Source: Cyanobacteria bacterium UBA1221 (GTDB lineage Bacteria > Cyanobacteriota > Vampirovibrionia > Gastranaerophilales > Gastranaerophilaceae). From it: 64,000 nucleotides of DNA. Where the stretch lies: assembly GCA_002309425.1 (NCBI GenBank), contig DBXD01000066.1:27718-91717 (forward strand), read 5' to 3'. Position 1 is the first letter of the stretch. Each line of letters opens with the position of its first letter. Below, in pieces: positions 51,208 to 59,999 of the stretch. The notes below the pieces were generated by a model that saw only the letters and a program-made list of their open reading frames with translations, was not told the origin of the DNA and searched no databases. A program made the position numbers and the translations under genes.

Positions 51208-52116
51208 TTATTTTCGTACATCAACAAACTCAATCGAAAATTCATCATTCCATTCAACAGCTCCGACAATATCTATATTATGATAATTATAAGGATTTTC
51301 TATATAAACAGGATTAAAAAGCCCTTCGCTATTTAATCTTTTTATAATATCCGGTAAAAGGACTGTGCTTCCGGCAAGTGTTCCACCTTCTGAAGTTGCC
51401 CTGACGCCGTCATAAAATATCTTTTTATCAGCAAAGAAAAATTCTTTCAAATTGCTTTTTGTACACGGCAGACAATCACTTATCAAAAGAACTTTATTCT
51501 GAGGCTTGCTCTTAAAAAATAATTTTAACGCATCTTCAAAAACATGTACCCCGTCAGCAATAATTTCAGCATATATATCATCATTTATCAATGCTGACAA
51601 GGCAGTAGAACTGTCCCGATGATTTATTGCGCTCATCGCATTAAAAGTATGAGTTACCCCGTCACATTTTGTCAAATCACCTCCGACACAATGCCCTGCC
51701 TGAACCTTTATATTCTTTCCGCATAAGTAATCAATCAGCCCATTATCCAATTCAGGTGCAAGCGTTACAATTTTTATTATATCATCTTCAATTAGCCTGA
51801 AATTATCAGGTGTAAGAGGAAGGAAATTATTTGGATTATGAATCCCGCTTTTCCCGGAATTCAAAAAAATACCCTCAAGATGAACTCCCAGAATTTTTGC
51901 CATACCGGATTCCTGACGTTTTGATGCCTCTTTTATCCGAAGTATTGCATTTTTTGTATTCTCAACAGTATCAGTAACAATAGTCGGAAAAATACCGCCT
52001 ATACCGTATTTTAAAATTTCTTTTGACAAAAACAAAATCTCATCTACACTCGCTCGGTTAAAATCAATTCCAAAGCAACCGTGAAAATGCTGTTCAATCA
52101 AAAGTTTTGTTTTCAT
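51208..52116 (-). CDS. nagA: N-acetylglucosamine-6-phosphate deacetylase (short form)
   Basis: A 302-residue amidohydrolase. NagA elements in order: QHFHGCFGIDF (metal-binding H-x-H region, usually DxHxHG), LGVHLEGIFLN (usually HLEGPF), QAGHCVGGDL, THTFNAMSAINHRD, ADGVHV and LLISDCLP. The enzyme removes the acetyl group from GlcNAc-6-P. It is shorter than the usual ~380 residues because the small beta domain at both ends is largely missing. Lying between murE and murF, and with murQ elsewhere in the window, it points to cell-wall sugar recycling. Confidence 0.88.
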   Translation of the reverse strand: MKTKLLIEQHFHGCFGIDFNRASVDEILFLSKEILKYGIGGIFPTIVTDTVENTKNAILRIKEASKRQESGMAKILGVHLEGIFLNSGKSGIHNPNNFLPLTPDNFRLIEDDIIKIVTLAPELDNGLIDYLCGKNIKVQAGHCVGGDLTKCDGVTHTFNAMSAINHRDSSTALSALINDDIYAEIIADGVHVFEDALKLFFKSKPQNKVLLISDCLPCTKSNLKEFFFADKKIFYDGVRATSEGGTLAGSTVLLPDIIKRLNSEGLFNPVYIENPYNYHNIDIVGAVEWNDEFSIEFVDVRK

Positions 52117-52125
52117 AAGAAATTC

Positions 52126-53604
52126 CTATATTACACTACCTTCAAATACTTTTCTGGCTTCTTCCCTATCATCAAAATGTATTGTTCTGTCTTTCAGTAT
52201 CTGATAATCCTCATGCCCTTTTCCTGCAATCACAACAACATCATTATTCCCTGCGATAGTTTTTAAAAGTGAAATAGCATGTCCTCTGTCAGGCTCTACC
52301 GTAACTCTGTCGGGATTAACGGATTTCAGACCCGCAATAATATCTGTAATTATTTGCTGAGGATCCTCACTTCTGGGATTATCACTTGTTATTACAATTT
52401 TATCCGCAATTCTTTCTGCGATTGCACCCATTTTTGGTCTTTTTGTTGCATCCCTGTCACCACCACAACCGAACAGACAAACGAGTTTACCTTCTTTCGG
52501 AGTAATTTCACGTGCGGATTTTAATACATTCTCCAAACCGTCAGGAGTATGAGCATAATCAACAATTACCAGAGGTTTTTTAGCAACAACCTCAAATCTG
52601 CCGGCAACCCCTTTTACCTGCTCTAATGCTTTCAGAGAAGTTTCTATACTTATACCCATTGCAAAAGCCGCCGTTATTGCCGCCAGCACATTGTAGACAC
52701 TGAACATACCGTTCATATGTAAATTGACCGGATATTCTACGCCCGCAGTAACAAGTTTAAATTCTGCCCCGTTTAGAGAAAAACTAATATCTTTTGCCAT
52801 AACATCCGCCTGATTTTTTACACCATAAGTGTACTTTTTTACTCCGTCAGGAACAACCGACAAAAACCTCTTTGCATACTCATCATCCGCATTAATTACA
52901 GCAAAAGCACCTTCTTCCAGCATTTTGAACAGCAAAGCTTTTGCTTCAAAATAATTATCCATTGTTATATGATAATCCAGGTGATCCTGAGTCAAATTCG
53001 TGAGAACAGCGCCGTTAAAACAACATCCGCCGATTCTGTTTTGCTCCAAGGCGTGGGAACTTACCTCCATAACAACATTATCAATTTTTTCAACATCTTT
53101 TATCATCCTGAGTGTTGCCTGAAGCTCCGGAGCCTGCGGGGTTGTATGTTTCGCATCCCGATATTCGCCGTTTGAAGATAACTTATACCCTAATGTTCCA
53201 ATTAGTGCACATTTTTGTTCATTTTGTTCAAATATTTTTTGTATTAAATGCGTTACCGTTGTTTTACCGTTAGTACCCGTTATGCCGATAAGGTTAATTC
53301 CTCTTGACGGACTTGAATAAAATCTGTCAGCAATATTTGCAATTTTATGCCGTGTCGAAGAAACGACAACCTGCGGAATACTTTTATCCGCATCAACTTT
53401 ATGTTCTACAAACAATGCCGCTGCACCGTTTTCAATAGCATTTGCCGCATACTCATGTCCGTCTGTGTATTCGCCCGTAAGGCAAACGAAAATATCACCT
53501 TGCTTTGTTGTCTTTGAATTGTAAGAAATTCCGGAAATTTCCACATTTTTAAAATTTATTAAATCTTTATAGTCCAAATGTTCAATTAATTCATCAAGTT
53601 TCAT
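52126..53604 (-). CDS. murE: UDP-MurNAc-dipeptide--meso-diaminopimelate ligase
   Basis: A 492-residue Mur ligase. LIGITGTNGKTTVTHLI is the ATP loop; HTTPQAPELQ and EVSSHALEQNRI are MurE signatures; TSDNPRSEDP has the DNPR motif that selects meso-diaminopimelate rather than lysine, so the wall is of the DAP type usual in diderms. A GAGGAG site lies 5 bases from the ATG. Next to ftsI (12 bases) and nagA (9 bases) in the same operon. Confidence 0.95.
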   Translation of the reverse strand: MKLDELIEHLDYKDLINFKNVEISGISYNSKTTKQGDIFVCLTGEYTDGHEYAANAIENGAAALFVEHKVDADKSIPQVVVSSTRHKIANIADRFYSSPSRGINLIGITGTNGKTTVTHLIQKIFEQNEQKCALIGTLGYKLSSNGEYRDAKHTTPQAPELQATLRMIKDVEKIDNVVMEVSSHALEQNRIGGCCFNGAVLTNLTQDHLDYHITMDNYFEAKALLFKMLEEGAFAVINADDEYAKRFLSVVPDGVKKYTYGVKNQADVMAKDISFSLNGAEFKLVTAGVEYPVNLHMNGMFSVYNVLAAITAAFAMGISIETSLKALEQVKGVAGRFEVVAKKPLVIVDYAHTPDGLENVLKSAREITPKEGKLVCLFGCGGDRDATKRPKMGAIAERIADKIVITSDNPRSEDPQQIITDIIAGLKSVNPDRVTVEPDRGHAISLLKTIAGNNDVVVIAGKGHEDYQILKDRTIHFDDREEARKVFEGSVI

Positions 53605-53616
53605 ATCTGCTCCTCG

Positions 53617-55389
53617 TTAGTTATTTGTATTATTTTTATTTACATTTTTATCAGGTTTTAAATCTAAAATTCTTGCAACCTGAGTTGCGACTTCATGGAA
53701 AACCGGGCCGGCAACAGTATTACCCCAGATAGCACCGACTTTTGCGCTGTCAATCATTACATAAACAAGCACCTGCGGATTTGAGGCCGGTAAATATCCT
53801 ATTGTCGAAGTGTATGCATAAGGGGTATACCCGACACCGTTTTCTTTTGGCTTTCTTGAAGTTCCGGTCTTTGCCGCAACATTATAGTTATCCATCTTAA
53901 TAACAGATTTTCCGTTATTTACACTTTTTGCAAGCAACCTTGTAATAGAATGCGCCGTTTCAGGAGAAACGACCTGTACTCGTTTTATCTTTGCGGCTTC
54001 CTCTTCGGGTGAATATTTTATCACATGCGGAGTAACCTTTACTCCATCGTTTGCCAAAGCAGAAACAGCCGAAACCATTTGCATAGCCGTTACAGAAGTT
54101 CCGTAACCGTATGACATAGTTGCATGAATACCTTTATCCCAGCTGCTCCAATACGGCAAAAGCCCGATTGATTCACCCGGTAAGTCAATTCCAGTTTTTG
54201 TGCCAAACCCGAAGTTTTTCAATACCCCGTAAAATTCTCTTGGGGACATAGTTTTTGCTACATTTATAGATCCAATATTGCTTGAATGCTCAAACAAATA
54301 TTCCAAAGATATCTGCCCGGGATACGGTCTTATATCATAATCATAATTTTTGATTTCCCAATTTCCGATTTTCACTTTCCCCGTATCCAGTACGGTAGAA
54401 TTTTCATTAATTTTTCCCAAATCCATTGCACTCGATACCGTAATTGTCTTAAATGTCGAACCCGGTGGGAATACATCCGTTAAAGTCCAGTTCTTTATCT
54501 GACTTGGTGTTGCTTTTTTATAGTTATTCGGGTCATATGTAGGATATAAAGCATAAGCAAGAATTTCACCGTTTCTCGGATTCATTACAATTACCGTTCC
54601 GCGAAGTGCCTGTTTTTCCAGCACCATTTTTTCAAGTTCTTTTTCACATACGTGCTGAATTGCCGCATCAATAGTCAGCGTAACATCAAGCCCTTTTGGG
54701 TTTTGTGCTGTTGCAACGGGATCAGTAGACAAATCATATATGATTTTGCCCTTTTGCGTTTTTTGATATTGAACCGTATTTTCAATATGTTCCAGTTTAT
54801 CTTTTGCCGTATATTCAATACCGTTTGATATATCGGCATCAAAGTTATAAAATCCGAGAACGTGAGCCGCCATTGTCCCTTGCGGATATACCCTTGTATT
54901 CTTTTTGTCCAGGCTTACAGCCCTTAAATGTAACTGCGCAATTTTTTTTGCGGTATTTCGGTCAACATCTTTTTTTACTGCTATAATTTTGTCCTGACTG
55001 TTCAGACGTTTTAAAAGATCTGCTTTCGGTATCTGCAATATGGGAGCCAGGGCGTTTGCAATAGCCTCCGGAGAAGAGTCATCATCATCATAATCCGCGC
55101 GGCGGGCAAACACGTTATAAAAAACATCATCGGTAGCAAGTTTTATCCCGTTTCGGTCAAATATGTCACCTCTTACGGCAAAATTTTGACCTGCTCGCTG
55201 CTTCATTGCCCTGATTTTATATTTTTTTATGTCTATTACCTGTATAAAAAACAAGTAAACAATAAGCGCAGCCGCAAACAAAATAAAAAGCCCGTACAGC
55301 CAAGCCAATACATTATCAAATCTTTTATTTCTTTTGCTTGCAGCTCTTGCAAGGCTAGCCTTTTTTCTTTCCACCTTAACAATCTCCAT
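53617..55389 (-). CDS. ftsI: Penicillin-binding protein 2 / FtsI-type transpeptidase
   Basis: A 590-residue class B PBP. One membrane anchor (about residues 28-50) after a basic start; a dimerisation/pedestal domain (about 60-230); then the transpeptidase with PGSTFKTITV (SxxK), HSSNIGSI (SxN) and AAKTGTSRKP (KTG). No PASTA domains follow. Position directly before murE is the usual place of ftsI, which makes the septal enzyme more likely than PBP2 of elongation. First gene of the cell-wall operon. FtsL and MraW are not upstream. Confidence 0.9.
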   Translation of the reverse strand: MEIVKVERKKASLARAASKRNKRFDNVLAWLYGLFILFAAALIVYLFFIQVIDIKKYKIRAMKQRAGQNFAVRGDIFDRNGIKLATDDVFYNVFARRADYDDDDSSPEAIANALAPILQIPKADLLKRLNSQDKIIAVKKDVDRNTAKKIAQLHLRAVSLDKKNTRVYPQGTMAAHVLGFYNFDADISNGIEYTAKDKLEHIENTVQYQKTQKGKIIYDLSTDPVATAQNPKGLDVTLTIDAAIQHVCEKELEKMVLEKQALRGTVIVMNPRNGEILAYALYPTYDPNNYKKATPSQIKNWTLTDVFPPGSTFKTITVSSAMDLGKINENSTVLDTGKVKIGNWEIKNYDYDIRPYPGQISLEYLFEHSSNIGSINVAKTMSPREFYGVLKNFGFGTKTGIDLPGESIGLLPYWSSWDKGIHATMSYGYGTSVTAMQMVSAVSALANDGVKVTPHVIKYSPEEEAAKIKRVQVVSPETAHSITRLLAKSVNNGKSVIKMDNYNVAAKTGTSRKPKENGVGYTPYAYTSTIGYLPASNPQVLVYVMIDSAKVGAIWGNTVAGPVFHEVATQVARILDLKPDKNVNKNNTNN

Positions 55390-55533
55390 CAGAATTTTAT
55401 CACAATCTATGTATTAAAACTTAAATATTAACGAATATTTACGTAAATTTTTGCAAATTTTGACTTTCAAAAATTTGTCATTAAAGAAATAAACAAAATC
55501 TCATATAAACGGATGATTTTATACAAAATAATT

Positions 55534-55559
55534 AAAAGTTTCAACACCTTGTCCGTTAA
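55534..55559 (+). promoter_or_regulatory. Sigma-28-like flagellar promoter
   Basis: AAAAGTTT (55534) and TCCGTTAA (55552), ten bases apart, close to the sigma-28 consensus TAAAGTTT-N11-GCCGATAA (7 and 6 of 8 matches). It lies about 30 bases before the first flagellar gene at 55588. Confidence 0.55.
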
Positions 55560-55587
55560 AATATATGAGTAAGTAGAGGTAGTAAAA

Positions 55588-56289
55588 ATGAGAATAAACG
55601 GCGGAATTGAGTATATTCATGACGGTATGAGAGTACCGCTCAGAGCCATGCAGGTTCAGACGGAGCTCATGAACATACACAATGAAAATGTTCTTGGGTT
55701 TGATAAAGTAGGTTATCAGCGGCAGGAAGCTGTTGTCTCCTCTTTTACGGAATTTCTCGGGACTAAGGGTATTTCTACTTCACTTGACGACACTGTCGGC
55801 CGAATCACGATGACAAAAAATCCGCTGGATTTTGCTATCGCCGTTAAAGGCTATTTTCAAGTTGAAACCGATAACGGGATACGCCTCACAAGGGATGGCC
55901 GATTTAAGATTGATAAAGAGGGCAATTTATTAACGCTTGAAAATTACAGAGTTCTGTCCGATTCGGGTATTCCGATTAAATTACACATTGTTCCTGACAG
56001 TCCCGAAAAAATCAAAGTTGAAACTGACGGCAAACTGAGCGTATTCAACGACAAAACTTATAAACTTGAAGCAGTAGCAAATCTCGGAATAGTAGATTCA
56101 AGAGGGCTTTTGGTCGAGAAGCCAAATATAAAGCAGGGTTACTGTGAATTTTCTAACGTTGCAATGGCAAAAGAATTTATGGAAATGATGCCAATTATGA
56201 GAAATTTTGAAGCAAACAGACAAATGTTCCTTATTCAAAACCAGAACCTGCAAAAAGTTATTAACCAGCTCGGTTCTGCAAACGGATAG
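55588..56289 (+). CDS. Flagellar basal-body rod protein FlgF-like
   Basis: A 233-residue rod/hook-family protein. The family elements are an N-terminal helix (residues 15-40, VPLRAMQVQTELMNIHNENV), NPLDFAIAVKGYFQVETDNG, RDGRF-KIDKEGNL, and a C-terminal helix (MPIMRNFEANRQMFLIQNQNLQ). The N-terminal Asn-rich motif of rod proteins is less exact here (NIHNENVLGFDKVGYQR). Best match is FlgF, but FlgG cannot be excluded. First of four rod genes, each with a good ribosome-binding site, behind a sigma-28-like promoter. Confidence 0.8.
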   Translation: MRINGGIEYIHDGMRVPLRAMQVQTELMNIHNENVLGFDKVGYQRQEAVVSSFTEFLGTKGISTSLDDTVGRITMTKNPLDFAIAVKGYFQVETDNGIRLTRDGRFKIDKEGNLLTLENYRVLSDSGIPIKLHIVPDSPEKIKVETDGKLSVFNDKTYKLEAVANLGIVDSRGLLVEKPNIKQGYCEFSNVAMAKEFMEMMPIMRNFEANRQMFLIQNQNLQKVINQLGSANG

Positions 56290-56301
56290 TGAGGTGATAT
56301 T

Positions 56302-57018
56302 ATGATGCATAATCTTCAGGGTATAATAAGCAAATGCACATATAACGCATTGACACAATGGGAACGACTCGGTTACGTAGCTAATAATTTTTCAAATTTA
56401 AATACAAAAGGTTATAAGTCCGAAAGATTTGAACAATACCTGACTGAGGACGGATATCTTAAAGGTGCAATCAGGACAGATTTCCGACAGGGTTCATTGC
56501 AGGTAACAAGTAATCCGTACGATATCGCAATCGACGGACAGGGTTTTATTCCTGTTTTTTCAAAAACAGGTGAAGTTGCCTATACAAGAGACGGTGCAAT
56601 GAAACAAGGGAAAGACGGCTACCTGGTCACAACAGATGGCTGGATTGTAGGTAACGGTATAAAAATTCCCTCTAATGCTTACCGTTTCGAAATTAAACCA
56701 AATGGGGAAGTTTTTGCGTACGAAAAAGGAAATCCTAAAGGTAAAAAACTAGGAACCATACCGCTTGTTGTCTTTGACAATCCTGAAGGTTTGGATTTAA
56801 AAGATATGAACAAACTTGTACCTACTGACGAATCCGGAGAACCTCGTCTTGTTAAGAAACACGAAAGAATTGTTCAAAACCAGATAGAAAACTCAAATGT
56901 AAGCCTGTTTGGCTCTGTTACCGATATGCTGAGGCTTAATGCTTCTATGCTGGCAAGTACGAAAATGATGAAAGTTATCGATGAAATGTATAACAAATCT
57001 ATCAATATAAGAGAATAA
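56302..57018 (+). CDS. flgG: Flagellar basal-body rod protein FlgG-like
   Basis: A 238-residue rod protein. The N-terminal helix ends in VANNFSNLNTKGYKSERF, the classic NNxxNxxTxGYK motif. NPYDIAIDGQGFIPV, VAYTRDGAMKQGKDGYLVT and NGEVFAYEKGNP follow, then the C-terminal helix (SSVTDMLRLNASMLASTKMM-like) that packs in the rod. Somewhat shorter than FlgG of enteric bacteria (260). GAGGTGA site 6 bases before the ATG, and 12 bases after the previous gene. Confidence 0.85.
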   Translation: MMHNLQGIISKCTYNALTQWERLGYVANNFSNLNTKGYKSERFEQYLTEDGYLKGAIRTDFRQGSLQVTSNPYDIAIDGQGFIPVFSKTGEVAYTRDGAMKQGKDGYLVTTDGWIVGNGIKIPSNAYRFEIKPNGEVFAYEKGNPKGKKLGTIPLVVFDNPEGLDLKDMNKLVPTDESGEPRLVKKHERIVQNQIENSNVSLFGSVTDMLRLNASMLASTKMMKVIDEMYNKSINIRE

Positions 57019-57036
57019 TAACGGGAGGAACGGAAT

Positions 57037-57384
57037 ATGTATTCACCTTTAGACAGTATGGGTAAAACAGAATTAATGCTGGATTTGATTTCACAAAGAC
57101 AGGTTGCCTTGGGTTCAAATCTTGCTAATATACACACCCCCGGCTATGTGAGAAAAGATATTAATTTTAACGAATATCTCGGCTCCATGAACAGTCCTCT
57201 TGAAACAAAACTCTCTCAAAAGCTCGGACCTTCCGCAATTATTGAAGAAAGATATCAGGAAGAAATCCGGCCCGATAAAGAATTAATTGAAATCCAAAAC
57301 AATTCTCTTTTATACACAATGGCGGCAAGAAGAATGTCAAATATTATTACGGAAATGAAAACAGTTATCAATGTTGGTAAATAA
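57037..57384 (+). CDS. flgB: Flagellar basal-body rod protein FlgB
   Basis: A 115-residue proximal-rod protein. SNLANIHTPGYVRKDINFNEYL is the conserved FlgB segment (N-x-x-N-x-x-T-P-G-Y). The C-terminal helix (NSLLYTMAARRMSNIITEMKTVI) closes the fold. FlgB forms the base of the rod with FlgC and FliE. GGGAGG precedes the ATG by 8 bases. It lies 18 bases after flgG, an unusual order, since flgB and flgC normally precede fliE. Confidence 0.9.
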   Translation: MYSPLDSMGKTELMLDLISQRQVALGSNLANIHTPGYVRKDINFNEYLGSMNSPLETKLSQKLGPSAIIEERYQEEIRPDKELIEIQNNSLLYTMAARRMSNIITEMKTVINVGK

Positions 57385-57404
57385 AGTTAAATGAGGTAAA
57401 CATC

Positions 57405-57848
57405 ATGAGCATATTAGAATCAATGAATATCGGAGGCAGAGCTCTCAGAGCACACGGGTACAGACTTGATGTGCATACGAAAAATATCGCTAATATTGAT
57501 ACGCCGAATTATATAAGAAAAATCCCCATCCTAAACGCGACTGAGGATATATCTTTCCACGGACTAATGAATGAAATGAAAGAAGATGTGTTTGGGGTCG
57601 GGACTCTGCCTTACCTGCAAGGCGGAGTCGTATATAACGGAACGGTTGAAGATCCGACACTTGGACAAAAAATATACAAACCGGGACATCCCGATGCCGA
57701 TGCTAACGGATATATCAGGGCTTCAAACGTGAATCCATCCGTAGAAATTGCAGATGCCATATTAGCGCAACGTGCATACGAGGCCAATCTTGCAGTTGTA
57801 AACATAAGTAAAGCAATGGCACAAAAAGCTGTAGAAATCGGGAGATAA
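57405..57848 (+). CDS. flgC: Flagellar basal-body rod protein FlgC
   Basis: A 147-residue rod protein. GYRLDVHTKNIANIDTPNYIRKI is the FlgC N-terminal motif; YKPGHPDADANGYIRASNVNPSVEIADAI and RAYEANLAVVNISKAMAQKAVEI complete the signature. Partner of FlgB in the proximal rod. GAGGT site. FliE would be expected next, but the following genes are on the other strand, so the cluster ends here and the rest of the flagellum must be elsewhere. Confidence 0.92.
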   Translation: MSILESMNIGGRALRAHGYRLDVHTKNIANIDTPNYIRKIPILNATEDISFHGLMNEMKEDVFGVGTLPYLQGGVVYNGTVEDPTLGQKIYKPGHPDADANGYIRASNVNPSVEIADAILAQRAYEANLAVVNISKAMAQKAVEIGR

Positions 57849-57857
57849 TAACCTGAT

Positions 57858-58115
57858 TTAATCTTTATTCTCAGGGTCAAAAGCTTTCTCAAGAAGAATC
57901 AAGTGCTTATAATTCTTCTTTATGAGATAATTTTTTAATGCCTTCAGTGAGGCTTTTGTTATCACAAACTCGTACTCGGCTTTCCCGTTAAGTTTACACT
58001 TAAATTTCACATATCTTGCCAGACTGTAATGGCACAGCCAGGCGTTTAACGTCTTTACATGCACTTTTATAATATCAGCCAAATCTTTTACCGGCATGCG
58101 CCGCATTTTTAGCAT
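57858..58115 (-). CDS. Small HTH-type DNA-binding protein
   Basis: An 85-residue basic protein. VKDLADIIKVHVKTLNAWL (about residues 9-27) reads as a helix-turn-helix of MerR/resolvase style, followed by a beta-wing-like KFKCKLNGKAEYEFVI and a basic helix. AAGGAG lies 5 bases before the ATG. It is 15 bases downstream of the LuxR-type gene, in one operon with it. Targets unknown; the position at the end of the flagellar cluster suggests, but does not show, a role there. Confidence 0.65.
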   Translation of the reverse strand: MLKMRRMPVKDLADIIKVHVKTLNAWLCHYSLARYVKFKCKLNGKAEYEFVITKASLKALKNYLIKKNYKHLILLEKAFDPENKD

Positions 58116-58130
58116 ACATTCTCCTTATAT

Positions 58131-58331
58131 TTACATATTGAACATTGAATTTGCAGTAACAACCAGCTGAAGCATGTTTTCACAACCAAGTTTTATTTTG
58201 GCTCTGTCTATGTAAGTTCTTACAGTTCCGTAACTGATAGACAATTTTTCGGCAATTTCTTTATCACCAAGCCCTGCAATTTTCAAAATGATAACGGCTT
58301 TTTCCCTGTCACTTAATTCAAATTTTGTCAT
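58131..58331 (-). CDS. Stand-alone LuxR/GerE-type HTH protein
   Basis: A 66-residue protein consisting only of a LuxR-type HTH: LSDREKAVIILKIAGLGDKEIAEKLSISYGTVRTYIDRAKIKLG. There is no receiver or ligand-binding domain, as in GerE-like small regulators. A strong GAAGGAGAA site precedes the ATG. First gene of a two-gene regulator operon, divergent from the prophage repressor. Confidence 0.85.
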   Translation of the reverse strand: MTKFELSDREKAVIILKIAGLGDKEIAEKLSISYGTVRTYIDRAKIKLGCENMLQLVVTANSMFNM

Positions 58332-58481
58332 TGCTTTTCTCCTTCCCTTCCTGCAGGCGGAAAACTAAAACTCTTTATCTTTGTACTTGTACATACATTT
58401 ATTCCCATACTTGCCACTTTGCTCATTTTAAGCTACAATTACAAGCGGGTAAGGTAAAAAATTTATTATCATTTTCCGCGA

Positions 58482-58499
58482 ATATATTAATTAATATAT
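58482..58499. promoter_or_regulatory. 18-bp palindrome before the repressor gene
   Basis: ATATATTAATTAATATAT, a perfect inverted repeat about 30 bases upstream of the two-HTH regulator. It could be an operator for autorepression; AT-rich palindromes also arise by chance. Confidence 0.35.
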
Positions 58500-58528
58500 A
58501 CGAAAACGAATAATATTTCAATACTAAA

Positions 58529-58999
58529 ATGAATAAGAATTTTAGGCAAAGGTTAATAGAGATTAGAAAAGCTTACGGATTAAGCGGATATGCTTTTGCA
58601 AAAAAACTTAACATACCGCAACCAACATATTTGAGATATGAGACAGGTGAACAAAAACCTTCGGGGAAACTTATCGAAGCACTTGTCTTGTTATGCAATG
58701 TAAATGCGTACTGGCTGTATTCTGGCACCGGCAATATGTTTTTCAATCCTGATGAAAACTCGGGAGAACGCTGCAATAATACTGATATAATCAAAAATAC
58801 CGCCGATTTTGGGAAAAGATTATCCGATATACAGGCAAAACACAATTTTTTAGACAGAGAAATGGCCAAACTGCTTAATATTACCGAACGAACATATGTG
58901 GCCATTGTAACAGGCTCAAAAGCTCCCGATTTAAATATACTAAACTTAATTAAACGCAATTTCAATGTTTCAATTGATTACCTTTTATACGGTGAATAA
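58529..58999 (+). CDS. Two-domain XRE regulator, probable prophage repressor
   Basis: A 156-residue protein with two Cro/C1-type HTH domains: residues about 6-65 (RLIEIRKAYGLSGYAFAKKLNIPQPTYLRYETGEQKPS) and about 92-155 (RLSDIQAKHNFLDREMAKLLNITERTYVAIVTGSKAPD), the second ending in SIDYLLYGE, typical of phage repressors (xxxxLLxG). No peptidase domain for RecA-type cleavage is present. No clear ribosome-binding site. It lies at the left border of the phage-like genes and is a natural candidate for their control. Confidence 0.75.
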   Translation: MNKNFRQRLIEIRKAYGLSGYAFAKKLNIPQPTYLRYETGEQKPSGKLIEALVLLCNVNAYWLYSGTGNMFFNPDENSGERCNNTDIIKNTADFGKRLSDIQAKHNFLDREMAKLLNITERTYVAIVTGSKAPDLNILNLIKRNFNVSIDYLLYGE

Positions 59000-59001
59000 A
59001 A

Positions 59002-59283
59002 TTATTTTAAATCTCCGTTTTTGGTATCAATTCTAACATTGTGCAAATCTTCCAGAGTTCTTGTTGTATTAAAATATCTGTAATCTATTCTTTTTCTGGT
59101 TTTTGTAATTTCTTCTTCCAGTTTCGTATCACTTGAAACGATAAATCTTTTAAGATTTTGTATTTCCCAGTGAAGGAACAAACCAATGCTGAGTGTTATT
59201 ACCATAAACAGAACAAACACACGATTAACCTCGTTTGCCATAAAGTTTTTTACATCCGAAAACAACAAATTTATATTTCTCAT
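59002..59283 (-). CDS. Small membrane protein, one span and a coiled coil
   Basis: A 93-residue protein. Starting at 59283 (AGAGGAT 6 bases upstream; an earlier ATG at 59343 lacks a site), residues about 22-41 (VFVLFMVITLSIGLFLHW) form a membrane span. The rest is charged: SSDTKLEEEITKTRKRIDYRY. No family recognised. Lying between the repressor and the structural genes, it may be a phage-encoded envelope or lysis-related protein, but a host gene is equally possible. Confidence 0.45.
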   Translation of the reverse strand: MRNINLLFSDVKNFMANEVNRVFVLFMVITLSIGLFLHWEIQNLKRFIVSSDTKLEEEITKTRKRIDYRYFNTTRTLEDLHNVRIDTKNGDLK

Positions 59284-59439
59284 AAATATCCTCTTGTATT
59301 TTAATACTCTCAATTCCAATGCTACTAATATAACATTTTTCAAATTTGTAAGACGTCATTTATCGGATGTATTTTTTATGATTTTTTGCTTCGGTTAATT
59401 GTTCCCCAAATGAGTATTTCCTGGAATCACGAGCTTAAC

Positions 59440-59469
59440 AAATCATAACACTAAGATATGTTATGATTT
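59440..59469. promoter_or_regulatory. Palindromic operator and promoter region of the phage-like operon
   Basis: AAATCATAAC-N10-GTTATGATTT is a perfect 10-bp inverted repeat, placed about 35 bases before a TATAAT (59504-59509) and about 130 before the zinc-ribbon gene. The position fits a repressor or activator site for the phage operon. A -35 box is not clear, as expected if an activator is needed. Confidence 0.5.
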
Positions 59470-59597
59470 AGGTAAAAAGTAATGAAATACACAAAAAAAC
59501 GGTTATAATAAAAATAGCTCGGTAAATCCGTAGGTCTGATGTAAACCCATAGCAGTATTCGGACTTGAAGTTTTACAATACGGGAAGGAATTTTATT

Positions 59598-59999
59598 ATG
59601 TTATTTTGCTGTAACTGCCATTTCTGTGGCAGATATTTTCGTGTGCTTTCCAATACCAAAGATTTTTACAGAAAAATTGAATTTGGGATATGCCCAAAAT
59701 GCGGAACAAACAGATTCTCTGACTACCGGATAACTCTCGGGGAAATTAAACAAAAAATACTCTCCGGGAAAACTGCACTTTGTGCATTTGAGAATACTCT
59801 GAAAAAATTGTCACAGATAAAAACGGGAACAAAATCCAAACAGAATTTTTATTACGGGGATTTTAAGAAAACCAATAAAAAAGATGGTCACGGAAATCCT
59901 GTTTACCTCCAGCTAAAAAGAAATTTCAACAACGATACGGAGATCCTGGGCGAAATTAAAACAAAAGTATTCAACATAGATGACAAGGACTCACTATGA
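59598..59999 (+). CDS. Zinc-ribbon protein at the head of the phage-like operon
   Basis: A 133-residue protein. CCNCHFCGRYF and ICPKCGTNRF (about residues 4-44) give the paired CxxC knuckles of a zinc ribbon. The C-terminal 60 residues are polar and K/N-rich. The ATG at 59598 is chosen because GGAAGGAA precedes it; the stop overlaps the next gene by four bases (ATGA), showing coupled translation. Small zinc-ribbon proteins at this place are seen beside terminases, but its job is not known. Confidence 0.6.
   Translation: MLFCCNCHFCGRYFRVLSNTKDFYRKIEFGICPKCGTNRFSDYRITLGEIKQKILSGKTALCAFENTLKKLSQIKTGTKSKQNFYYGDFKKTNKKDGHGNPVYLQLKRNFNNDTEILGEIKTKVFNIDDKDSL

Noticed and set aside
55588..57848. Type III secretion system as explanation for the rod genes
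   Set aside because: The four proteins have the flagellar rod motifs, and no injectisome-type gene (sctC, sctJ, sctN) is present in the window.
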